A DNA stretch of 64,000 bases from Diphasiastrum complanatum (GCA_029204225.1 CM055102.1:7796587-7860586), one strand, 5' to 3'; positions 47,313-59,158 are shown, counted from the first letter of the stretch. Notes: a model not told the origin generated them from the sequence alone. A program made the numbers and translations.

Positions 47313-47555
47313 TGTTACTGTACTGTGGGTCCTATCAGTGGATAAGGATCAGTTGGCCTCGCCATGAGGCAAGTCGACGGGACACGTGTCCCGCCAACCG
47401 CAACCTGGGCATGCACGAGTTGCCTGAATGAACTACTATATGTACAGTGTAATTTCATTTTGAGAAATACAGTTGCTATGTGAGCTTGCTGTGGAGAGTG
47501 TTTTCTGTCTGTGTTACTGTGTAGCATGATCTGTGTTCCTGTGCAAAGCAAATTC
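47313..47555 (+). repeat. 5' LTR of copia element E (approximate edges)
   Basis: The region before the PBS at 47561 begins about where element D stops. A TGTTACTG start at 47313 and an end near 47550 (GCAAAGCA) are guesses, giving a short LTR of roughly 240 bp. ACTATATGTACAG near 47433 could be its TATA box. Confidence 0.4.
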
Positions 47556-47560
47556 TAAGT

Positions 47561-47573
47561 TGGTATTAGAGCC
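47561..47573 (+). other. copia primer-binding site of element E
   Basis: TGGTATTAGAGCC, one change from the canonical plant copia site. Confidence 0.8.
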
Positions 47574-48870
47574 GTACAGGGAGTGTACACAGTACATCAT
47601 CGTCGTTGAAGAGAGATTCGGGAGAACTGTCTTTTGAGAGTTCGGGATTTACGGCAGGTTGAAGACGGAAAGAGAAGCACTGGTGCACGGTTTCTAGTTT
47701 ATAGAGGCTTGCCAAGCTTAGTAGAGGGATTATTAGCCTGTGCATAGCATCAAACAGGGAAAAATTTGTGAAAAATTGACAAATTTGAAACCAGTTGAAA
47801 ATTGAAACCGGGTTTGGGGTTACGATTTTTTATACATAACTGGTGATTTCTTCACTGTTTGTGCACCGTTTTGGATGCCGTAAGGACAAGAAGGAAGCTA
47901 ATTACATTGTCAACCAGCCATGGAGAGATTCTGAGGTGTATGTCAGAGATTTGTCTCCAGACAGTTAACCTAGCAGATTTGCGGTAAAAGGTGAAAAAAG
48001 CCACTTTGTCAAGTTGAGCTAAACTCATGGAATTTCATGAGTGAACACTCTACAAACTTGGTATCAGTAGGGCGACCCTGCTCCAGGCCTCAAATGGTGC
48101 TCAAATCGATCCATAGGCGAGTTAGATAAAGCAAAAACGAACTTGGGGAGGCACGGCCGTAGACAGGGAGGTCGCAGACTGTTCGGACGTGGAACTAGGG
48201 TGAAACCATAGCGTTTCGGAGTGGGTAGCGCTTACAAGACTCTCCATTAGTGCAAAGAGTGCTCGGATCCGGTGGATAGAGAAGCTACAAGATCAACGAC
48301 TCAGTTCGTGCTATCCAGAAGGGATATCCACAGTTGGATCAGAATCAATCATTGGATGGAGTCTGAAGGGTTGTTGAAGAGGGCCCTGCAGAAATGAAGT
48401 GCATTTTGGCCTTCAACTTCATTAAAAATTCTCATACTGAAATTGGAGTTGGGTCCCTTCACAAGTGAAGAGTGAAGTTTCTTCAAGGTGAAGAAACAGT
48501 TTAAAAACTAGAAAAGTCCCTATTTTTGGGTCCTTTGCCCGTTTTGACCCAAACGAAAGGCTATAGCCTCCAAACGAAGGGCACCCACACTGTATTTGCA
48601 AGTACGATACAGCAAAACAGAGTGATTGCAGAGGAAAAAGTGTTCAGAGTGCGCCAGAAGTGATTTCACCATTTCACTGGGCACATAGTTGGGAGTTGAC
48701 GACTGAGTGCATTTCAGAAGGCGATGCTGATTTGGCTTTCAAATTGGTGGAAAAGCGGCGAGTGGCCTGGTAAGGGAAAAAGTGCAAGTCATTATTTTCA
48801 GCTTCTGACATCATTGTTGGCCTCGGCATACTATTTTTAGCCTACGACAGAAGTTTCAAGCAGTTTTGTG
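47574..48870 (+). other. long untranslated leader of copia element E
   Basis: About 1.3 kb between the PBS and the gag start without a supported frame. Leaders of this size are unusual for copia elements but not unknown. Confidence 0.5.
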
Positions 48871-49859
48871 ATGGCAAACATGGGAGAGTCCATTTTGAGT
48901 GAAAGTAGCAAATTGCATGGGATTTCCAACTATGCAGTGTGGAAATTCAAAATGAAAAACATACTGATGGAGAAAGACGTGTGGGAAGTCGTCACAGGTG
49001 ATGAGAGAAGGCCGCCAAATGAAGCGGATATCAAAGTGTTCGACAAAAAGATGAGGAAAGCTTTGACCTTCATTAACTTGTCAGTGAAGGATCACATAAT
49101 TACCCACATTTGTGATGTTGTTACACCTAGACAGGCATGGGATGTGCTAAAGGAGCAGTTTGAGACGTCAAATCCATCAAGAATCATGTATCTGAAATCA
49201 AAGTTGAATAGTGCCCTCATGGAGCAAGGAGAGCACATTCAGACGTACATGACCAGAATCAAGACAATGAGAGATGAACTGCATTCTATTGGTGAGCACA
49301 TACGTGATGTGGAGCTGGTGCACAATGCATTGTGCGGCATTGTAGAGCCCTATCAGATGTTTGTGAGCAGAATAGCATCAAGAGAAAGATTGCCAACCTT
49401 TGACGAGCTCACAGGAATCTTGATGCAGGAAGAGCAACGACAAGAAATGGTGAAAGCTAGACGTAAAAATACTGACGATCAGGCACTTGCGACACGCCAA
49501 AAACAAGGCAAGGGCAAGGGCAAGATGAAGTCTAAACATCAATTTGCCAAGTCTCAGGAGGACGAGAGATCTTCCAGTAAGACCAAGAAGAAAGGCAAGT
49601 GCTTCCATTTTGGTAAAAAGGGCCATTGGAAGAGTGAATGTCAAAAATTCCTGGCGGAACAAGGCAAGGGAAAACCAAAACAAGCAGGTAACCTTGTCGA
49701 TGAGGGTGAGATTGAAGACTCTAGCATCTTTATATCTGCATTGTCATCTAATCAAGATGATCAAGCATGGTGTATTGACTTGGGAGCCACAAGACACATG
49801 ACAGGTAACAAGAATTGGTTCAGTAGCTTGAAAGTGTTGGATAATGGAACATCCGTTTG
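48871..49859 (+). CDS. copia gag plus start of pol (element E), largest intact retroelement frame here
   Basis: An open frame of 329 codons from the ATG at 48871. The gag head reads GISNYAVWKFKMKNILMEK (Trp kept) and the UBN2-type core TPRQAWDVLKEQFETSN, LMEQGEHIQTYMTRIK, ELHSIGEHIRDVELVHNAL. A Lys-rich linker precedes a zinc knuckle whose second Cys is Phe (CFHFGKKGHWKSEC). The protease start WCIDLGATRHMTG has the active-site DSG changed to DLG. The frame stops at 49857-49859. Without the knuckle Cys and protease Ser, a working particle is unlikely even though the frame is long. Confidence 0.88.
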
Positions 49860-51590
49860 ACAAGCAAATGGTGAGGTGTGCAAGATCAAGGGGATAGGCA
49901 CCGTTTCAATTCAACTACTTGATGGCAAAAGCAGGATGATCAGGGAGGTACTTTACGTACCAGGTTTGAAGAAAAATCTACTTTCTGTTGGAGTCATTAC
50001 TGATCAAAAGTTGAAGTAGAATTCGCCCATGATCGTTGCTTTGTGAAGGATGTGAACCAAAAGTTCAAAGTTATTGCAGATGGAGTAAGGGAGCCCAATA
50101 CAGAATTGTACAGGTTGAATGCTACAATTAAGGGGCAACATGGACTTGTATCTTCCATTCCATTGCAAACTAAGTTGTGGTATAAGAGGCTTGGTCACTT
50201 GAACTTGGAAAGCCTCAGTTTGTTGAGAAAATTGGAGATGGTAACAAGATTGCCTACCATTAAAGATCACCTGAAATCGATGTGTGAATCTTGTGTATAT
50301 GGAAAGCAGCATCGAGAAAAGTTCAATAAAGGGGGTGTTGCAAGAGCAAAGAACATCCTAGATTTAACCCACACAGATTTATGCGGGCCTATGAGGACCA
50401 TGTCCTTAGATAAAGTCTTCTATTTCATGACCTTTATTGATGATATGTCATGTAAGACGTGGATCTACTTCTTGAAGAAGAAATCAGATGCATTGGACAA
50501 CTTCAAGAGCTTCAAAGCATTGGTTGAAAATTAGATAGGTAGGAAGATCAAAGTCCTAAGATCAGATAGTGGAGGTGAGTACAAGTCTAATGACTTCCAT
50601 GATCTTTGTGATCAATGTGGGATTAAAAGACAATTTACGCAAGCTCATACTCCTGCTCTCAATGGTGTAGCTGAGTGCAAGAATCGTACGATTGTGGAAA
50701 GTGCCAGATCTATGCTAGCTGAGATGAAACTACCAAAAGATTTTTGGTCAGAAGCATGCCGTACGGCAGTCTATCTTCAAAATAGAAGTCCTACCATTGC
50801 CATACCAAAGATAACACCTAAGGAAGCATTCTCGAAGAAGAAGCCAAAGGTAAACCACTTGCGAATCTTTGGATGTAAGGCCTTTGTACACATTCCTAAG
50901 GAAGAAAGACATAAACTTGATGTAAAAGCTATCAAGTGCATATTCCTAGGATATGATGATCATGTAAAGGGCTATAGATGTTTTGATCCAATGGAAAACA
51001 AAATCCATATAAGCCGTGATGTTATCTTTGATGAATCCAAGATGTATGAAGACGAGGATGCTGAGAAGATAGACACATCCAGCGGGAAAGATGGTATAGT
51101 GAGGATACCACCTGATGATGATCCATTCATTGACCTTCCGAGTGATGAACATGAGGACACATCTCAAGATACTACTACTCAACCTCAAGAGACAGGTCGG
51201 AGGGGTAGGGACAAACCTTTTGGTGCAAGAAGGATTGAAGTTGCAGGTGACAAACGCAAGGAGAAGGATGTACTGTGGGATACATTTTCACCAGGAAGCC
51301 GATCACCTGACATGAAGCTCGCTAAGTGGTTTGAGAGATTGTTGGAGAGCCGCGACATGGATGAATTTCCAGGATCATCTAGCCAGGGAGAGCTACGAAG
51401 ATCAACAAGAGAGAAGACACAACCTGAAAGGTATGAAGCAAATTATGCTCTCTTATCTAGGAACAAATATTACAAGAAGAAACTATCTTACTTTGAACTG
51501 TATGGGATGATGAACATTGATGCCTCCTTGCTAGTGTGCCTAAAGAGCCTTCTGGCTTTCCTCTCTTTATTCAACAGATGCCCCAAAAAT
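49860..51590 (+). pseudogene. copia element E protease-integrase region
   Basis: Continues after the stop with QANGEVCKIKGIGTVSIQLL, VLYVPGLKKNLLSVG, a shift near 49995, then HDRCFVKDVNQKF. GAG-pre-integrase shows LWYKRLGHLNLESL and CESCVYGKQHREKF. The integrase core has all three acidic positions: HTDLCGPM (about 50375), LRSDSGGEY (about 50560) and NGVAECKN (about 50665). One stop (50533-50535) interrupts it. The integrase C-terminal part is open to 51644, with SRDVIFDESKMY and RRSTREKTQPERYEANYAL. RT and RNase H are deleted; the reading frame runs out into unrelated sequence near 51590. Confidence 0.88.
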
Positions 51591-52440
51591 GGAGATACAA
51601 CAAAAATCTTCTTTGTGACTGTATATGTATATTTATGTACATAGTATGCACAAGCAGATTCAACTACTGTGTCTGAAATATATGAGGTCTTCTCTTTTAG
51701 CTCCCTACAATGCGGGTCTTTGATATGCATTGAAAAATTAATATCGTCTATACAAAACATAAACTCTCCTCCAAGATCATCTATTTTCTTGGCTATATAC
51801 AAGTCAAAATCAATGTACCTCTCAGAATCAAAAAATGTGTCTTTAGATTCATTCAGAAGTCTAATGTGCAGTTGCATCAACATCAGAAACAATCATGTCC
51901 ACCACTATATTTAGGTCATCCTCATGTATAGAAGGAGAATCGTGCAGTTGAAGATCAGGGGTTAGGGGATGATCTTCATCAAATGATACAACAATGATAT
52001 GACAAAGATCTGATCGTGATAGACATATTCAATGGGTAAAAAACATCATCTATGAACATTCATTCACATTAAGTCATCAACAAAATCCATAAAATAATCT
52101 ATACATGATTTTGATCATTGTTAGATTCAATACCATACAAAACATTTGTATATTGAAAATAATCCTCAATTTTTTTTTTATAACTTGTCTAATTAGATAT
52201 GCCATTAATTCTCAATAATATACATATCCAATTTGGGGCTAGCTTTCTATTAGAGTGTCTTAAATATTAGCTAACTTCCCATTAGAGTGTCTAAAATACT
52301 AGGCTTAGATCAATCTTTTTTTTTTCAACAAATTTGTTTTATACTATGAGATCGTAACACATCCAAAATCATGGATCCATAAGCTATTCATAATGAGCTT
52401 ATTTTGCAAGCAATCATATAATAAAAAAATTTAATGAGTA
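51591..52440. other. no gene supported
   Basis: A 134-codon minus-strand frame spans 51892-51488 (SERYIDFDLYIAKKIDDLGGEFMFCIDDINFSMHI) but half of it overlaps the copia pol region and I do not recognise it. The rest is AT-rich. Confidence 0.3.
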
Positions 52441-52454
52441 TACTTAGTGGTAGA

Positions 52455-52659
<205 letters not shown>

Positions 52660-52700
52660 ATGTGGGCAGTGCTAGACCAGTAAAACGTGGTGCTGTCAGG

Positions 52701-53046
52701 GATACCTCTTTGCTGCCTTTGCAATGCTTGCTACCAGGGAAACATTGTGTGGATTTACTACCAAGGATACCTCTTTGCTACCTTTGCTGCCAGGGAAACG
52801 TTTTGTTGCACGGATTTACAATCAATCTGTCTGGTGGCATATTGCTTTTCCTCTCAGCGTTGTGTTGTGGCTGTGGTTGTGGGCATAGGCTAGATCGATA
52901 GCGCACCCACTTTTGCACGGATTCGCAATCAATCTATCTGGTGGCATATTGTTTTTCCTCTCAGCGCTGTGCTGTGGCTGTGGTTGTGGGCGCAGGCTGG
53001 ATTGATGGCGCACCTGATTTGCAAAGATTCACAATCAATCTGTCAT
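52701..53046 (+). repeat. two small tandem duplications
   Basis: First, a ~55-bp unit (GATACCTCTTTGCT.CCTTTGC ... CAGGGAAAC) occurs at 52701 and 52767. Second, a ~107-bp unit (GCACGGATT..CAATCAATCT, CTGGTGGCATATTG, TTGTGGGC..AGGCT) occurs at 52808 and 52915, with a partial third start at 53019. Confidence 0.85.
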
Positions 53047-53229
53047 CGCACTTTCTGATTGAAAGCCTGCAAATGCTCATCATATAAACAACATTAGTAT
53101 GAGAAGACAAAAACATAAAGTTTTTAATATATATTATATATATGAAAGTATATATATGAGTTTATGACAATATATATATATATATAACCACAAATTATCT
53201 CATATGTGATTAAGGTTTTTAAATTAGAA

Positions 53230-53309
53230 AAAAAGTACCCCCCCCTCCTTGTTAAATTAAATTTTCCAAATTCAAGAAAAGGTTAAATCCCCCCGCCCAC
53301 CCGCTGGGT

Positions 53310-53348
<39 letters not shown>

Positions 53349-53405
53349 GGGGAATATAAAAAAAGCCACCCGTCGCTGTGGGTGGGGGGGGGGGGGGGGG
53401 GGGGG
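53230..53405. repeat. poly-G runs with adjacent C-rich hairpins
   Basis: Two G runs (about 53310-53347 and 53383-53405), each next to a self-complementary CCACCC...GGGTGG segment (CCCACCC-GCT-GGGTGGG at about 53295). A C run lies near 53239. This could form G-quadruplexes, or it may be a low-quality sequence patch. Confidence 0.8.
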
Positions 53406-53479
53406 ATTTAAAAAAAAAAGTTCTTATTTCAAATTTCTAGCCCCCCGGCATTGTTTTTTTTTTTTTTTAATTCATTTTC

Positions 53480-53590
53480 CCCTCCAGCGCAAAATTTTCT
53501 CCCACGATTCGCTCTAGAAATTTTCTCGTGCGATTTGCAAAAATTTTGCGCACGATTCACGAAAATTTTGTGCGAGATGGCAAAATTTAG
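53480..53590. repeat. short ~22-bp repeats, subterminal-like
   Basis: About four diverged units of (G)AAAATTTT.C.C.CACGATTC.C. Clusters like this are found near the ends of some plant DNA transposons. The neighbouring frames on the minus strand (53.8-55.4 kb) would fit that, but no terminal inverted repeat was identified. Confidence 0.4.
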
Positions 53591-54268
53591 GTGGTAATAC
53601 CACAGTTGAAGTTCCACTCTCGTCCGGACTTACTTCTCCATTATGCACGTTTATTGATGTGTCGTTGCTTGCATGTCGTAAATCCTTTCCAATGTTATTT
53701 TTCTCAAACCGAAGCAAATTCTATGTCGAAATATTTTTGTTCAAGTCCATTGCAATTTCTCTAGCCAATTTTGGCATGTGAAAGGGACCTTTGAGACAAC
53801 AATCCATCAACTGTCATTGTTTTTTAATTGTGTAGCATATGGATCTGCATGCGTTGTCCTATTAAAAGCCTCCAAGTCTCGCAAACATTTTGCCAAAGAT
53901 CCAATGGTGAAATTTGGATCCGATTTCCACAATGCCAATCCAAAGTGGCCAAATGCCTGCAAAACGACTCTATTTTTGGTGCAGACTTTCATCTGGTGAA
54001 ATACACAAGTTTCTGCACATAGTCCATAATTGGGATAAAATGGTAACCAATTCTGACACATTTGACTGTCAAGCATCTAAAGTACATTAAGGGCCTGGCC
54101 ACCTTTAATAACTTCAACATCGTTTGAGTCTTCTTACGGTTCAAATGCGGTCTAGCTATCTAAAAAATGAAGCTCTAGAAATACCATATTATTCACCAAT
54201 CTTTCTCACAAATACCTCTTCCGTTATACATCATTTTTCTAGTTCCCATTGGTGCTGATGAAAATGAA
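53591..54268 (-). other. unrecognised frames next to the transposon-like pseudogene
   Basis: A minus-strand frame from 54076 to 53807 (CQNWLPFYPNYGLCAETCVFH, then FGHFGLALWKSDPN) is not recognised. It may be the 3' part of the pseudogene at 54.3-55.4 kb. Confidence 0.25.
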
Positions 54269-55394
54269 TCAAACAAATGTTAGTCGATCGTTATGTCGTT
54301 GCCCGTAATAGTTCACGCGAGACTCAAAAACTTCTTTGCGGCTTGTTATTTGACAACATTGCCTTTTGCAACAATCAATTGTGGAGACTGCCATGACACT
54401 AGAAATACCACATACCTTTATTTTCTCTTTGTTTCCATTGCCATGCATTGTAGCATGTCCTTGTTTCGAAGCATACACTTGGTGATTCAAACTATCTCCT
54501 TTGCTAAATTTAATTGCATTTGATTTTATGCCCGCATTGAATCCTGATGGTGTATTCTTTGAAATGTTGCAATGTCTGGACTGTAAATTTGGCATCTCTG
54601 ACGACTCATCACATCCAAAGGCTTCCTGCAGTGACAAGGCCCTCCTCTTGATCGAGCTTTCACCTTGTAGCAGTGGAAAACCATTGCTCGTTTGCACGTA
54701 TGGTATAAACCATCGATACACAGGATCTTCTTCTAGTTGTGTGAGACATGCTGGGCATTGACCACCATCAGCTGTCTTGTATACAATTACACCGACCGAG
54801 TCCACACCCAGCTGCTCATTGCCCGAATGTCATGTGGTGAAACAAGCGACACAATAGCCTTTCCTAGAGTAATGGATTCATCCTCACATTTATGTGCCAA
54901 TAAAACTTGTCTTCCAATCCAATCCCTTCTTTGAATGAAACTGTCACATTCCTTTCTTTTGGATAAAATCGTTGTTCTTGTACATTTATCTTCAAAATTT
55001 GTCCTTCAAAAACCTCCTCCTGTATCCAGGAATTCCTCTACTTTTGCCAAGGAATTTTGTCATCAAGTTCTTGAGCAACAATAGTGCCTGAGACATCATC
55101 AATGCAATGTTTTTTCATTTCAGAAAGTGACCACAACACATAGGTACCAATGGCCTCTTCTATTGTCTCAGCACCCATTGTTGGAAAAAGGAGCATTGCA
55201 TCAAGTTGCATGTCTTTTTCTACACTCACGCATGCCATGCCATCCTCTATTCTTTGAAAGTGACATAGATCTCCAACACATGTGCTTTTAATCTTGCCCA
55301 AGGCTAACAAAACTCCATGGGATTGCAGATCCACTAGGTCTCCAACCACAACCTGGTTGAAAAAGAACATTAGCAAATGCGCATGCATGAACAA
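54269..55394 (-). pseudogene. broken minus-strand gene, likely transposon-derived (DUF8039-like part)
   Basis: The upstream frame (55394-55038) reads VVVGDLVDLQSHGVLLALGKI, then DGMACVSVEKDMQLDAMLL and TIEEAIGTYVLWSLSEMKK. This pattern (small beta domain ending in EAIG.YV.W) resembles the domain I know as DUF8039 from plant transposon proteins. Just before it, TTCTTTTTCAACCAG is a good 3' splice site. The middle (55030-54830) gives RRDWIGRQVLLAHKCEDESITLGKAIVSLVSPHDIRA after a stop. A shift then leads to GVDSVGVIVYKTADGGQCPACLTQLEEDPVYRWFIPY (54805-54269). Function unknown; the family call is from memory and tentative. Confidence 0.4.
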
Positions 55395-55572
55395 GTAAGT
55401 TTGACAAAACTAACACTCATTAAATCACAACATCAACAACACATTTACTATAAAACCTGACCCACAACATGTAATTGTCAAGTATAAGCCAGTCTGCTCA
55501 CTAGTACTCACTAATGTCTCAAGAATGGTACTGTAGAACTAAAGAATGATGAACACACACACATGTTTGACG

Positions 55573-55573
<1 letters not shown>

Positions 55574-55629
<56 letters not shown>
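55574..55629. repeat. (CA)n microsatellite
   Basis: About 28 CA units, flanked by shorter CA runs. Confidence 0.95.
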
Positions 55630-55632
<3 letters not shown>

Positions 55633-56095
55633 TATGACATTAGGCATATTAGAGATCGGACAAATAGAGAATGTTGTGCAGGTGAGATAAAGTCTTCTCT
55701 CCAAAGTAGGTATGGCGGGGTGCCGAAAAGGGCACCAGAGGGGGCGAGGCACAAATATCGTGCTCCAAGGCTCAGAAATCGGACGACAATAGGGTGGTCA
55801 ACCAAGAAAGAAATAGTAGCAACAACATCCGTCGAGAGACACTACTATTATGTTTTAATGACGCTAGATTTTGGGATCATGAAAACCCTTAGGCATAACC
55901 TAGTCAAATACTTCATGGTTAATGCTACCTTTAAACATGCACTTTTTTAAGCATGTGCTAGGAGTGGTCACCTCACTGGTGCCACCTAGCGGTGCAGCCC
56001 TGGTTCCACAATAATAGGTGGTGTTGGTGTGACTGTTGTTTTGAGAGGGTCGGTCAAAACACAAAAAAGACTACTTTGGTGGAACACAAATTAAA
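55630..56095. other. no gene recognised
   Basis: A patch at 55720-55800 is GC-richer (GGCGGGGTGCCGAAAAGGG) with an open frame on both strands, but nothing recognisable. Confidence 0.3.
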
Positions 56096-57112
56096 GTGTG
56101 TAGAACTACTCATAACTAGAAGAGGTTTTTCTTGAGACCATATAACCGTAAGTCAAATATTGTTCGAGTTACTAGTACACCAAGAGGTTTTTCTTCAAAC
56201 CACACAACTGTAACTTGAACATTGTTCAAGTTAATAGTACAAAAAGAGGTTGTTCTTGAGACCATACGAGCGATATAACTGTAACTCGAGCACTGTTCAA
56301 GTTATTAGTACAACAAGAGGTTGTTCCTGGGACCATATGAGCGATATAGCTATAACTCGAGCATTGTTCAAGTTATTAGTATAGAAGAGGTTGTTCTTGA
56401 GACCATATAGCTGTAACTTGAACACTGTTCGAGTTATGAGTACAACAAAAGGTTGTTCTTGAGATCATACTAGCAACATAGCTGTAACTCGAGAAATGTT
56501 CGAGTTATCAGCATAGAAGAGATTTTTCCTGAGACCATATAGCTATAACTCGAACACTGTTTGAGTTACTAGAACAAGAAGAGGTTGTTCCTGAGATCCT
56601 ATAGTTGCAACTCAAACACTGTTCGAGTTATTATTATAGAAGAGGTTCTCCTAAGACCAAATGAGACCATATAGTTGTGAGACCATATGAGACCATATAG
56701 CTGTAACTTGAACATTGTTTGAGTTATGCGTACAACGAAAGGTTGTTCCTGAGACCATACGAGCAAAATAGTTGCAACTAGAGTATTGTTCGAGCTGCTA
56801 ATATAGAAGAGGTGGTTCTTGAGACAATATAGTGGTAACTCGAACAATTTTCGAGTTAGTAGTATAGAATAGCTTGTTCTTGAGACCATATAGTTATAAC
56901 TCGATCACTGTTCGAGTTATTAGTATACAAGAGGTTCTTCCTGAGACCATATAGTTGTGAGACCATATAGCTATAACTCAAACATTGTTGGACTTACGAG
57001 TACAACAAAAGGTTGTTCCTGAGACCATATGAGCAATATAGCTGTAACTAGAGTATCGTTCGAGCTGCTAGTATAGAAGAGGTTGTGCACTTTCTATAGA
57101 AGAGGTTCAAGA
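56095..57112. repeat. satellite array type A, ~62-71 bp units around a dyad 21-mer
   Basis: About 14 units of GAGGTTGTTC.TGAGACCATA..(GCTGTAACTCGA...). Each carries a 21-bp dyad with consensus arms AACTCGAACA and TGTTCGAGTT around one central base. One copy near 56213 is fully symmetric in a variant form (AACTTGAACA / TGTTCAAGTT). Some units have an extra ACGAGCGATATA segment, which accounts for the length variation. Confidence 0.92.
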
Positions 57113-57214
57113 TGAGATATGTGCAAGAACACCTCTTATTTTCATTTGCAAAATTCAAATATACCCATGTGATAATGTGACTTATCTGTCCATCCTAAAC
57201 TCATGTGTAATCGA

Positions 57215-57436
57215 TTTTGGATAATTCCTGTCATTCAAGAACTCCTGACAAATGATTCATATCTCGTTTATACAACTAAAAAAGCAATCCAATATCATAT
57301 ACTACAAAAGGCTTCAGATCATAGCTCCAACTCGAGAACTGCTCAAGTTAGACAATTTGAAATATGGTTTATACAACTCAAAAAGCAATAGCATATGATA
57401 TGTCAATTCAATGGAATCATGGCATACATCTGCCTC
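57215..57436. repeat. satellite array type B, left remnant
   Basis: Matches the type B array at 61768-63070 in phase (CATTCAAGAACTCCTGACAAA, AAAAAGCAATCCAATATCAT, GGCATACATCTGCCTC). It is cut at 57436 by the copia element whose target duplication is GCCTC. Confidence 0.93.
57432..57436 (+). other. target-site duplication GCCTC (left)
   Basis: GCCTC precedes the 5' LTR and recurs right after the 3' LTR at 61768-61772. Uninterrupted satellite copies (62201, 62634) carry GCCTC once at this point, which confirms the duplication. Confidence 0.93.
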
Positions 57437-58272
57437 TGTCAGAAATGGTGAACTCTTGCAACTTTGTTGCAGCACGAACAAGACACGAAGGTCGAACAAT
57501 TCGCGACAGTCAACATGACTTTGACTCGAAGCACGAATGAGAACAATTTGCGACAATCAACGTGTCTTTGACTCGAAGCACGAACGATTCACGAATCAAT
57601 CACGAATCGCAAACACACCTCCAGGACCGCAAAGCCGAAAAAGGGACGCAAAACAAAAACTATGAAAAGAACGAAAGCAAATGGGAGATTACGAAACAGA
57701 CGAAGGAAAATCTTTCGCGCTGCCAGCTGGCAGCTCAACAGGCTTCACGCCCAGCTGAAACGAGTAGCAATGACATAGACTAACTAACTAGTTGATTAGC
57801 ATTAACTAGCGATGTGATTCTATGTTTAGCTATCTTGTAAACTCCACATAGTGGAGGTATAAACGATCCTCTCTGGATTATAATAAAGAAGCGAATACAG
57901 AGATCTGTAAGAGACAGACAGAGACGTAGCGAATAGAGTAAGAAAGAAATGACACCATATCTGTGCATGAAAGTCTGCTAACAAGTAGAACACAGCGAAA
58001 GAGTTGAATGTCATTTTGCCAACGAGCGTGACACTGACGAATTCACTCTAAACTAAAACTAATAATTGAGTCACTCTATTTTCGTGCATCTTGTCTTGTG
58101 CTGTATATCATGATTGCTAGAATAGAATATGTTCTGTGATGCGTAGTCGAGTGTCTGGGATTCTGTAAAGGCTTCTGCACAAAAGAAAATTAAAAGACAG
58201 AAAATTGTTCGTGATAAAGAAGACGAAGTGAGGATGAACACGAATCAATCCCACGCACGCGCTCACGCCACA
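57437..58272 (+). repeat. 5' LTR of copia element H (complete copy)
   Basis: 836 bp from TGTCAGAAATGGTGAAC to CA, next to TGGTATCAGAGC. It matches 60943-61767 along its whole length with several percent substitutions and an 11-bp indel near 57600. The element is therefore not a very recent insertion. Confidence 0.96.
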
Positions 58273-58284
58273 TGGTATCAGAGC
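58273..58284 (+). other. copia primer-binding site of element H
   Basis: Exact TGGTATCAGAGC directly after the LTR CA. Confidence 0.95.
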
Positions 58285-58337
58285 ACCCAGGTTGTCACTA
58301 CTGATATCCCAGCAGTGATTCTTCCAGACAACATAAT

Positions 58338-58855
58338 ATGGCTACGACAATCCAGACCAGAGTAGCAATTAATCTCGATGGCGCAAATTACAGCATCTGA
58401 AAATTCAAAATCAAAACACTCCTGAAGGGCAAAGGCATCTGGTCAATGACCGAGCTCTCAGAGGTGCAGCCTCCAGAGGGAGACTCGAGGAGAGCTGAAT
58501 GGATCAGAAAGGATGAGCGCGCAATGGCGATCGTTGTTTCGTTCATAAATGAAGATCTACTCATGCAAATTGAAGACTACGAAAGCAGCCATGCAGCATG
58601 GATCCTTAGATCTGACAATGGAGGTGAATACAAAAGCACAAAATTCTCAAGATTCTGCGAAGAACAGGGGATTGAACACCAGTTCACTCCTGCATACACA
58701 CCAGAATACATCAAAAAGAAAAAACAGAACGCTAGTCGAAGGAGCCAGATGCATGATGGCACAGGCTCAATAGCCAGGCCAATTCTGGGCCGAAGCAATA
58801 GCTGCAGTAGTACATCTGCAGAATAGATAAAAAAACGACAGCGTTGGAGCACAAA
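58338..58855 (+). pseudogene. element H gag-integrase fusion created by deletion
   Basis: The gag start MATTIQTRVAINLDGANYSI is followed by a stop (58398-58400) at the family Trp, then KFKIKTLLKGKGIWSMTE. At about 58600 gag (YESSHAAW) passes in frame into the integrase core LRSDNGGEYKSTKFSRFCEEQGIEHQFTPAYTPE. The rest of gag, the zinc knuckle, protease and the first part of integrase have been removed. A shift near 58710 follows (KKNRTLVEGARCMMAQ). Confidence 0.88.
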
Positions 58856-59158
58856 ATACCGTACGAGATGTGGACAGGTAGAAAGCCTGATCTGTCATAC
58901 GCACGAGTGTTTGGATGTGCAGCATACAAGCACATTCCAAAAGAAAAGAAAAACAAGCTCAATGACAAATCCGAGCAAACAATCATGGTCAGCTACTCGA
59001 ACGGAACACATGTGTACAGACTCTACCATCCAACCACGAAGAAGGTTGTTTTGAACAGAGATGTGAAGTTCGTCGAGTCCACATTCCCTGGACTGAAAGA
59101 CGAAAGAGGCCATGAGATCTTCACACTGCTGCCTATTCAAGAGGGAGATCAAGGATAG
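58844..59158 (+). pseudogene. element H integrase C-terminal region
   Basis: Open frame with LEHKIPYEMWTGRKPDLSYARVFGCAAYKHIPKEKKNKL and VVLNRDVKFVEST, typical of the copia integrase C-terminus that leads into RT. It follows the gag-integrase fusion after a frameshift and stop. Confidence 0.88.

Noticed and set aside
51488-51892. Minus-strand 134-codon gene
   Set aside because: Half overlaps the end of the copia E pol frame and no domain is recognisable; not enough to call.
56095-57436. Regularly spaced palindromes as a CRISPR array
   Set aside because: Linkers are themselves repeated, not unique spacers, no cas genes exist and the DNA is eukaryotic.
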